A DNA stretch of 21,503 nucleotides, taken from IMG/VR virus record IMGVR_UViG_3300001533_000045, positions 1-21,503 of that record. One strand, written 5' to 3'. Position 1 is the first letter of the stretch. The number at the start of each line of letters is the position of its first letter. A program made the position numbers and the translations under genes. The notes below the pieces were generated by a model, which was not told the DNA's origin, made no database searches, and saw only the letters and a list, made by a program, of their open reading frames with translations. This document shows, one piece after another, positions 6,082 to 12,827 of the stretch. This DNA comes from a virus.

Positions 6082-7190
6082 TAGCTACGCCCCGCCTTTG
6101 CATACAAAACAAGGCTATCACTTTCAACGGGGATAGCTCGTTCAGGAGCAGCGATTGTTCCTGATGGCATGGCATCTTGAAGCCTAAGCTCTTGCGGTAT
6201 CCCCAAAGAGGAAATCAGTAAAGGAGCCGTGGCTGTAGAGCCAGAAAACGGGCTTCCTGATATTGATGCCACGCCAACGCCATTCACTTGCAAACTACTT
6301 CCGTCCAATGCGCCGCGAGAGAGTGCGTAGTTCCCTTCAGAGACCGGCGATGCCTTGAGCAGGGCATTGTCCTGCAGGACAGTGCCGGAGCTTGCTGCAG
6401 CCGCTGCAGCGCTAATGCGAGGCTGTGCAGCGCTTGTCAGTCCTCTTGTGCGAATGAAATCGACAGCAGAAGCGCGGCTGGCTCCATTCAGCGCAAGAAT
6501 GTCGCCTGCAGTGAGACGAAAGGAAATAGGACTGGAGGCAGTTACAGGCTCCCCTGACGTGGGCTTGTAGTCTGTCAAAAAATAGCTAAACTCTACACTT
6601 GCTCCCCATAGAAAAATACCAGACAAGCCATCGGGGGTTTGCGGAGCAAAGCCAGTTATGATCCTAAATCTGATTGCTGTTTGAGTGGAAAGAGTTGCGC
6701 CAAGACTTAGCCGAGACCAGCCATTGTCTAAATTGATAATTTGAGCGAGAAAAGGCTCGCCACTCTCCTCCCCGGTAATAGTATTTACGTCCAAATTGTA
6801 ACCACGACTGGTTAATACGCCCCCTCCCACTGGCTCCAGTCTGAGGCTCAATCTTGTAAACTCGCTAGGTTTGGCAAATACTGAAAAGATTGCCGCCGAG
6901 GCATTGGGCGGGCGCTGAATTAAAACATTCACGCTTCTCCCTACTCCCGTAGCCTCTAAGTCAGGAATCAGCTTGTCGGCAGTATTGGTGCCATTTGGGG
7001 CAGTCGTAACATTGCTTGCAACTGTTGATTGATTTTTTACCCACTCCGATGCCGCAAAATCCTCGCTTCTAGTGGCAAAGTTAGTCGTAGTAATTGTTGC
7101 GTTAACGCTTGCCCCTAGATTATTCCACGCTGCAGCAGGGTCCGCAACATCGCTCAAGTTTTGCGCTGCAATCAGTCCAGGCAGTGTCAT
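6081..7190 (-). CDS. Tail adhesion protein with carbohydrate-binding-like sandwich domain
   Basis: A 369-residue protein. The N-terminus carries a short fibre-anchor motif, NLSDVADPAAAWNNLG (11-26), also found in variant form in two other proteins of this window. Residues about 35-215 form a domain common in phage fibres that resembles carbohydrate-binding jelly rolls: FATRSEDFAASEW, then TAPNGTNTADKL, FSVFAKPSE, the Gly-Trp-x-Arg strand NGWSRLSLGA, and the closing GIFLWGASVEFSYFLTDYKP. The rest (about 220-369) is Ala/Ser/Gly-rich with no recognisable domain. GGAGG seven bases before the start supports the ATG at 7190, and the stop overlaps the next start. Binding to surface glycans is an inference from the domain type; no enzyme motif is seen. 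Confidence 0.72.
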   Translation of the reverse strand: MTLPGLIAAQNLSDVADPAAAWNNLGASVNATITTTNFATRSEDFAASEWVKNQSTVASNVTTAPNGTNTADKLIPDLEATGVGRSVNVLIQRPPNASAAIFSVFAKPSEFTRLSLRLEPVGGGVLTSRGYNLDVNTITGEESGEPFLAQIINLDNGWSRLSLGATLSTQTAIRFRIITGFAPQTPDGLSGIFLWGASVEFSYFLTDYKPTSGEPVTASSPISFRLTAGDILALNGASRASAVDFIRTRGLTSAAQPRISAAAAAASSGTVLQDNALLKASPVSEGNYALSRGALDGSSLQVNGVGVASISGSPFSGSTATAPLLISSLGIPQELRLQDAMPSGTIAAPERAIPVESDSLVLYAKAGRS

Positions 7191-9577
7191 TACTGTTCCT
7201 CCCAGTTCAACGTAGCACTTGCAACACCGCTTCCAGTTCTAGCAGTTGCCACCACAAACACAGCGCCGCTGTTAAAAGCAGTGCCTGGCTTGCCGGTGAT
7301 GAACATCTTGTCAGGCCCAAAAAGCCCAGAAAGGTCAAACTGCTTGGTTTCTCCGCTGCCTACAAAGTACGTTGATATGCGCTGAGGACTGCGCAATGTC
7401 CGGTAGCCTTGCGTGTCTACAAGCACTGCAGACAATGGATCGGAAGATGATGCCTCAAACTTGTTGGCAACGTAAGTAGTGCCGCCTGCAGCAGCGCTAT
7501 CTTGCGTAAGGCCGCTAACCGCCGACCAAGCGCTCACTGCCTGCGCAATGCCGCTGCCGGGGGTCTGACGCTCTTCTTCGTCGCCCAACACCACCACCAC
7601 GTCATTAAGCTGCGAACTGTCCATGACTTCCGCGACAAGCGAAATAGGCCACAGTGAAGTGGTGCCTGAAATTGTCAGTGACACGCCATTTGTGGGAAGC
7701 GATGGGCCAGTAAAAGTGATGACACTGTTCGACGAGCCGCTAGGCACCACAATTTCAAAAGAAGCCTGCCGATAAGGACCAGTTGGAAACGCTTGTTCGC
7801 CAATCACATTTCCTTGAAGGTTGTAATTCAGTCCCGTGTAGCTGCTTGCAAACCACAGCGCATCGTCATAGCTTGCAGCGCCGCTCCACAATGCGCCTAT
7901 GCGCCATTGCCCTCCACCACCATTGAAAAACACGGTGCCACGTTCCACTCCGCTAGGAATGACGCCACTAGCTAAAGCGCTTGCATTAAGCCGCGAAAGC
8001 CTGACGGAAGTTGTGCCAGCAGGAATGGGCCGATCAGTGACAATTTGCGAAGCACTGGCAGTAACAACGTGCGTGCTAAAAATGCCAGCACCAGTCACCC
8101 TTACGCGCCTGCCTTGGCGATAGTCAGTGGTGCCGCTTAGCTCTGCTGAAATGTCAGGAAAACTTCCATTCAGCACATTGTTCCCCACCCTAGTCACGGG
8201 AATTGCAGCGCTTGCTCCCCTCACCAGATTGGTGCCATTCCCATAGAAATAGCTTTCCCCTGCGCCAACGGCATTATCCTGTAACACCACGTCAAAACGC
8301 GCTGGCACCGAAGCAAAAGCAGCCAAGCTGACGGGATACACTGCCTTTTGATTGTCCACGCTATTGATGGTACCTTTCACTTGCAGCCCTAAAATTGTTC
8401 GCCCAGTGTCATCAATGGCTTTGGCTGCTTCCAGAGGAGCGCTGCCAATGGTCACCGTGCCTTTGTCGCCGCCATCAATGTAAACGCTGCTGCCATACAA
8501 GTTGATAAACGCTGGAGATTGTGCGCCTGCAGTGTTACGCGCTTGTATAAACATCTTCATAAAAGCGCTTCTCAAGCTAGGGAACTCAAGCTGGTTTTCA
8601 ATGATTACATAGTGCAACGACACCCATCGAGCTTCATCATGGCCAACAGGCACAAAAGCAAAAAACTTTGCTCCAACTGCTCCGTACCAACTAAACTCAA
8701 TTTTGAACATCGTCACCTTAGACAAGTCCAGCACCCATCCCGTACTGGTCTGGCCAATGCTCACTTGATCGCCATTCCACTCGCTGCGCGGAATCTTGAT
8801 TTCTTCAGTGGCAGTGGTAATAGCATTGAACCGCCTGTAGATGATTGACAGGTCAACGCCACGATCTAACTGAAAATAGTAGCCGTCGCCATAGTCATTG
8901 CGGCAGCCCCATTGCACAACTTCCCCTTCATAATTACTACCTGTTGACATGCGAGTGCCAAACGTAAAGCCTGTCACTCTGCCAGGTTGATAACGGAATG
9001 CACGCTTGCTTTCCCAAAAGGCATTCATCACTCCATCAGTGAAGCCGCCAGGAAAACGCCCAGTGCCATCATCGGTGGGGAAAGCAAAGCTACTTGGGGG
9101 AGGGTAGCAGTATGCTTGGATGGCACTTTCGCTGGGCAAGTGGCGCCTAAACAGGCCAAACCTATCCCGCTCTGTCCATGCAATAGGGTCTTGGTTGTAA
9201 GTGTAAGCAAGGCGATTTTGCACGGGCGGACTAGGCGCCCATTCCTTGGTGTTGATGCCATAAACGTTGATAGCATCAAGCAAGCCAAGCGCAGTCTCTG
9301 CGCGTTCAACACCTAGCAACGTAACGGCCACTTCACTCTGCTGCCTGTTGGTAATGCCAATGGCGACAGACGACTCGTTGCTAATGACAAGCGGCACGTT
9401 GCGGCCATCAGCAGTCAACACCCTTGTCTGAACAGCATCCCCTATCAACGCCTCCTGCGTAGATGGATCAACAAGAAGCTGACCCGTAGAAAAATCAATC
9501 AGCTCACTTTCAACTGACACGCTGCCAGCGGGCTTGGCATCATCCGCAATTTGATACCGTTGCCGTAGATCGTCCAT
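7190..9577 (-). CDS. Large tail fibre / receptor-binding candidate with C-terminal insertion
   Basis: A 795-residue protein paralogous to the preceding gene. Shared landmarks are VPLVISNESSVAIGITNRQQ (61-80), SEVAVTLLGV, HLPSES, FRYQPGRV, DGYYFQL, SKVTMFKIEFSWYGAVG (286-302), ARWVSLHYVIIENQL and VYIDGGDKGT, plus the C-terminal YFVGSG...DLSGLFG and LNWEEQ. It differs in about 50 extra N-terminal residues (including an IDFSTGQLLVDPSTQEALIG stretch) and an insertion at about 425-735 that is Ser/Gly/Thr-rich, beta-strand-like and contains GGGGQWRIGALWSG. The insertion probably adds one or two binding domains. AAGGAG five bases before the ATG is the strongest ribosome binding site in this part of the operon. 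It ends in a TAATG overlap with the next gene. Exact function is unproven. Confidence 0.75.
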   Translation of the reverse strand: MDDLRQRYQIADDAKPAGSVSVESELIDFSTGQLLVDPSTQEALIGDAVQTRVLTADGRNVPLVISNESSVAIGITNRQQSEVAVTLLGVERAETALGLLDAINVYGINTKEWAPSPPVQNRLAYTYNQDPIAWTERDRFGLFRRHLPSESAIQAYCYPPPSSFAFPTDDGTGRFPGGFTDGVMNAFWESKRAFRYQPGRVTGFTFGTRMSTGSNYEGEVVQWGCRNDYGDGYYFQLDRGVDLSIIYRRFNAITTATEEIKIPRSEWNGDQVSIGQTSTGWVLDLSKVTMFKIEFSWYGAVGAKFFAFVPVGHDEARWVSLHYVIIENQLEFPSLRSAFMKMFIQARNTAGAQSPAFINLYGSSVYIDGGDKGTVTIGSAPLEAAKAIDDTGRTILGLQVKGTINSVDNQKAVYPVSLAAFASVPARFDVVLQDNAVGAGESYFYGNGTNLVRGASAAIPVTRVGNNVLNGSFPDISAELSGTTDYRQGRRVRVTGAGIFSTHVVTASASQIVTDRPIPAGTTSVRLSRLNASALASGVIPSGVERGTVFFNGGGGQWRIGALWSGAASYDDALWFASSYTGLNYNLQGNVIGEQAFPTGPYRQASFEIVVPSGSSNSVITFTGPSLPTNGVSLTISGTTSLWPISLVAEVMDSSQLNDVVVVLGDEEERQTPGSGIAQAVSAWSAVSGLTQDSAAAGGTTYVANKFEASSSDPLSAVLVDTQGYRTLRSPQRISTYFVGSGETKQFDLSGLFGPDKMFITGKPGTAFNSGAVFVVATARTGSGVASATLNWEEQ

Positions 9578-9582
9578 TCGCT

Positions 9583-9588
9583 CTCCTT
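9583..9588 (-). promoter_or_regulatory. Strong ribosome binding site of the 795-residue fibre gene
   Basis: AAGGAG on the minus strand, five bases before the ATG at 9577, overlapping the TAA stop of the 580-residue paralogue. The two paralogues therefore differ in translation signal: this one is strong, while the upstream paralogue's is very weak. Confidence 0.65.
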
Positions 9589-11329
9589 ACACTTGCTCTT
9601 CCCAGGTCAGGGATGCGCTTGCATTGATAGTGCCAGAAGATGATTCAGCAAACACATAAAGAGTGTCGCCAGTGATTGCAGTGAGAGGGTAGGAAAGATA
9701 ATCCTTGTTGTAGCCAAAATAAGGAGACAAGTCAATGTCAATTCCGCCAGTCCCTACAAAGAACGTAGCAACAGTAGTGCCGCCGCTAATCGTTGTTACA
9801 CCACTGGATACGGTTGATTCAATGGGGCTAAGCGTGTCAGTGCTGGAAAATGTCGGCGTACCTGATACCAGCGTCGGGTTTTTAATGAGCTTCACCACTC
9901 CACGCCCGCTAGTGCCCACGCCAAGGCGCGTAGGATACACTTGCATCCTGTTGCGAATGGAGTTGATGTTTTCCTTGGTGCGCAAACCAAGCAGCATCAC
10001 GCCGCTAGTCGTAACGCTCCTGTCAGTGCTATTGCTAACACTTCGGGCAGTAATCGTACCCTTGTCGCCACCATCAATGTAGTAAGACGCACCATATTTA
10101 TACACTGCATTTTCATTGCCGCTAGTAGCTTTTTGCACTAGGTAGGACATTGGCAGCGTAGGGTTGCCAAGGCTAGGGCTGGTAAGTTGGTTGGATGCCC
10201 TAATGTGGTGCATCCTCACCCATCGAGCTTCTCCCGCAGTAGTTGCATCAGGCACATAGACCAAGAAGTGGCCACCAACAGCACCGTACCAGCTATATTC
10301 AATCTTAAACATTGTGACTTTAGAAAAGTCAATGTCCCACACTGAACGGCGCGTGGCAATGTTCCCTTCGTCGTCCAGCACAAATGACGAGTTGCCATAG
10401 GACACCGATGGGGAAGAGGCCGTGCCACCAACGGTTACAGTGAAACTATTGCGGCCAGGCGTGCGGTCTGCGTAGTATTGCGTGCGTGTTTCTGCATCAA
10501 GCCGGTCATGGCTGAAAAACTTACGCGGCACCCTGTATTCGTAGGTGTAGCGGTAGTCGTCAGGGACCGTCAAGAAAGCCGCAGCCACGCTTGCCGTACC
10601 ATTGGAAGCAGCATTGCCGCCGATGTTGTTGCCGACGCCTCGGAGGCTTAAATCAAACAATGCAGCATGGATGTAGGTGAGGCCAGCGCGGACAATTACT
10701 AGATCAGTGCCAGCCGTGCCAATATCACCATCGCCAAAGTTCGGCGTACGAATGCCTATTTCATTGCTCTCAAAAGCACTGGACCGCCTCACGCAGTAAA
10801 AGTTCAGCTCCTTGTCAGCAATGCTCGTTTGCCCGCCGCCTTGCACTTCGACGTAGTAACCATCACGCTTATCAAACGCACCAAACTTCTTAACGTCTGT
10901 GCGATCAGTGGTGGTGTTCGCCCTCACGCCAAAGGTTGCAGCACTAACGCGCCCTGGCTGGTAACGGAAGAATCGTTTGCTGCCTAGGATTTGATAGGCA
11001 TTGGTATCACCAACGGCAAGCACAACCTTTGCTGCGCTTTCAGACGGTAGGTGCGTAGTGGCGCCCGTGCCTTCGCTCTGCCATTCGTTTGGGTTGATGT
11101 CGTAAGTGGTAACGTCAGCAAAGATGCCCAGCGCCACTTCAGACCGTGGAATGCCAAGCAAGCTCAGGCTGACTTCGCTGATCTGCTGATTCTGCACCTC
11201 GACAGGCACAGGCTCCTGATCGCTGGCAATGACTACTGGTAGGCTATCTTTTGCGCGTTGCGGACCTGGCGGGATTGGTGCCGTCCTGCCAACGGTTACA
11301 ACTGCTACGCCTTCTTTTAAGTCTGCCAT
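9587..11329 (-). CDS. Large tail fibre / receptor-binding candidate, paralogue of the next gene
   Basis: A 580-residue virion protein. Its N-terminus includes KDSLPVVIASDQEPVPVEVQ, a stretch often seen near the N-termini of phage fibre proteins. A large domain (about 90-470) contains HLPSES, FFRYQPGRV, DGYYVEV, SKVTMFKIEYSWYGAVG (336-352), ARWVRMHHIRASNQL and YYIDGGDKGT. The same landmarks occur in the same order in the gene at 7190-9577, so the two are paralogues. Both also end alike, with FFVGTG...DLSPYFG and LTWEEQ. Relative to its partner it has extra sequence at about 170-330 and lacks the 250-residue insertion near the end. The start has no good ribosome binding site, unlike its partner. 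A binding role is inferred from position and architecture. Confidence 0.75.
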   Translation of the reverse strand: MADLKEGVAVVTVGRTAPIPPGPQRAKDSLPVVIASDQEPVPVEVQNQQISEVSLSLLGIPRSEVALGIFADVTTYDINPNEWQSEGTGATTHLPSESAAKVVLAVGDTNAYQILGSKRFFRYQPGRVSAATFGVRANTTTDRTDVKKFGAFDKRDGYYVEVQGGGQTSIADKELNFYCVRRSSAFESNEIGIRTPNFGDGDIGTAGTDLVIVRAGLTYIHAALFDLSLRGVGNNIGGNAASNGTASVAAAFLTVPDDYRYTYEYRVPRKFFSHDRLDAETRTQYYADRTPGRNSFTVTVGGTASSPSVSYGNSSFVLDDEGNIATRRSVWDIDFSKVTMFKIEYSWYGAVGGHFLVYVPDATTAGEARWVRMHHIRASNQLTSPSLGNPTLPMSYLVQKATSGNENAVYKYGASYYIDGGDKGTITARSVSNSTDRSVTTSGVMLLGLRTKENINSIRNRMQVYPTRLGVGTSGRGVVKLIKNPTLVSGTPTFSSTDTLSPIESTVSSGVTTISGGTTVATFFVGTGGIDIDLSPYFGYNKDYLSYPLTAITGDTLYVFAESSSGTINASASLTWEEQV

Positions 11330-11332
11330 GGA

Positions 11333-12016
11333 TCAGGGGAAACAATTGGCAATCGTGGCGCCAACATTGATGTTGCCTATGGCCACTGTGTCTTGCTTGA
11401 GTCTAAAGACACTGCCCCCAATTGCGGCATTGGTCACGCCAGACAGGGCAGCAATGGTAAAAGAATAAGGGGCCAAGTAGGAAAGATTGGTCAATCCGCT
11501 GTAAATGCGAGCACTTGTGCCGTTGTAGTTAATGCTTGATTCTGCAGTGTCGCGGAAAACCACTCGCTCAGAACTGCCCAAAGTATGGTTTGCCTGCGAA
11601 ACAAACGTGCCTGCATTCACTTCTACCAAGTCTGCAAGCTTCTCTTCTCGCTCAATACGTACTTCCCAGAACAGAACTGGCCTAACTTGCTCAGTGTAGA
11701 CCGATGGGAAAAAGACGCCTTGTGGCTGAATGGTCTGCAGCTCTTCCCACAGTTGATTAGTTTGAGAGGAAGTCAGCCAAAACCTAATCCGCCCTGCATT
11801 CAGCGGTTCTTGCTCTTCAATGTTGAAATCAAGAATCTGGGAAGTGACACCATTTGTGTCAGTCTTCCATACGCTTGCGCACACTTGCACCACTGACAAA
11901 TCAAACGGCTCGCCATCAAAATCTTGCAACAGCAGGCTGAAGCCGTCGAAAAAGTCTCTGCGCAACAGCGTCAGATCAATGCGAGGGGCAATGGATGTGG
12001 CAAGGAATTGCGACAT
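11333..12016 (-). CDS. Putative tail tip/baseplate protein with N-terminal Ig-like domain
   Basis: A 227-residue protein. The first half has a phage Ig-like domain layout: IDLTLLRRDFF, then LLLQDFDGEPFDLS and the paired strands ILDFNIEEQEPLNAGRIRFW. This recalls the N-terminal domains of baseplate-upper-type proteins and of the small protein at 999-1340. A strand pair FWEVRIEREEKLADLVEVN closes that domain near residue 140. The second half (about 155-227) is unrelated low-complexity beta sequence (SARIYSGLTNLSYLAP and a Gly/Asn-rich end). It starts in a TAATG overlap with the preceding gene and ends 3 bases before the large fibre gene. A linker between tip and fibres is inferred; the family match is tentative. 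Confidence 0.6.
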   Translation of the reverse strand: MSQFLATSIAPRIDLTLLRRDFFDGFSLLLQDFDGEPFDLSVVQVCASVWKTDTNGVTSQILDFNIEEQEPLNAGRIRFWLTSSQTNQLWEELQTIQPQGVFFPSVYTEQVRPVLFWEVRIEREEKLADLVEVNAGTFVSQANHTLGSSERVVFRDTAESSINYNGTSARIYSGLTNLSYLAPYSFTIAALSGVTNAAIGGSVFRLKQDTVAIGNINVGATIANCFP

Positions 12017-12426
12017 TAGACAACCACTTCCCTGTAAGAGAGCATCACACCGTAGTTAGTGGTGCCGCTTACCAGAACTGCGTTAATCTTTTCGCCAGCA
12101 ACGCTTTCAAAAAGACCAAGATCGCTGGACAATGTGATATTACCGTTGGCTCCAAGACGAAAAGTGGGCGTAACGTCAGCGGAGGCCCCGCTTTGCAGTT
12201 TGACGGCGCAAGCCGTTCTAGCAGTAATTGCCATTGCCGTCACCCTTAGCTTGGTACCAGCAACAGCAGCGATTACGTCTGCATTGCCGCTCGCATTGAC
12301 AACAGCACTCCGCAAGTCCCGCGTAAAGCTGTCATTGAAAACCAAATAGGGATCACTGACGGAGCCGGTGCCTGCCGCTTCCACATAGGCAGAGTTGCCA
12401 GCAGCGTCTAGTCCGAAAATGCTCAT
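12016..12426 (-). CDS. Phage structural protein of jelly-roll-like appearance, function unknown
   Basis: A 136-residue acidic-to-neutral protein with no cysteine-rich, membrane or catalytic features. The pattern GNADVIAAVAGTKLRVTAMA, then a variable-strand segment with QSGA, FRLGANGNITLS, and FESVAGEKINAVL before a final hydrophobic strand resembles a family of short beta-rich phage virion proteins seen in many phages, for which I know no proven role. It lies between the FN3-like protein and a putative baseplate-like protein (2-base gap upstream, TAATG overlap downstream), so a tip decoration or adaptor is plausible. No strong ribosome binding site is seen; expression probably depends on coupling. 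Confidence 0.6.
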   Translation of the reverse strand: MSIFGLDAAGNSAYVEAAGTGSVSDPYLVFNDSFTRDLRSAVVNASGNADVIAAVAGTKLRVTAMAITARTACAVKLQSGASADVTPTFRLGANGNITLSSDLGLFESVAGEKINAVLVSGTTNYGVMLSYREVVV

Positions 12427-12428
12427 GG

Positions 12429-12827
12429 TCAGATTACCAAGAAAAGGTAGCGTTGGTTCGGCACTTGCCTGCCATCTGCCAATCTTACAGTCTGGCCTGT
12501 TGAAAAATCAAAAGCAAGAGGACTGGAAGGTGTAACAATGCTGTAGGCCCACGGGGAACGTGCACCATCAGTGCCAATTGTAGCCACTCTTATTTGATAC
12601 ACGCCGCTTTCTGCGTCAACATCAGCAGGAAAACGAACAAAATTGGTTGTCGTAATGCCAATAGGTATCCACACGCCATCCTCCAAGTCCAGATATTCCA
12701 CTTCAAACGCAGCAATCAGTGGATTGTTCTGCAGGCCATTCCAGCAAACGCCAGGATTGATGGCAAAGTCAAAGAGCGATGGGGAGGAGTATTTAGGGAA
12801 CTCCCAGGCCACCTCGTTGTAAGACAT
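12429..12827 (-). CDS. Small tail tip protein with FN3/Ig-like domain
   Basis: A 132-residue protein encoded immediately after the J-like hub (TAATG overlap, GGAG ten bases before the start). Residues about 35-100 read as a single fibronectin-III-like beta sandwich: an EVEYLDLEDGVWIPIG strand pair, then GVYQIRVATIGTDGARSPW, the usual FN3 F-G strand pattern. The end (FDFSTGQTVRLADGR and following) is a separate short extension. In lambda-type phages such domains lie inside J, downstream of the hub, so this may be a detached J domain that binds the hub. No frameshift signal joins the two: the J stop is clean and the downstream start is well placed. Function is inferred from position and fold. 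Confidence 0.75.
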   Translation of the reverse strand: MSYNEVAWEFPKYSSPSLFDFAINPGVCWNGLQNNPLIAAFEVEYLDLEDGVWIPIGITTTNFVRFPADVDAESGVYQIRVATIGTDGARSPWAYSIVTPSSPLAFDFSTGQTVRLADGRQVPNQRYLFLVI

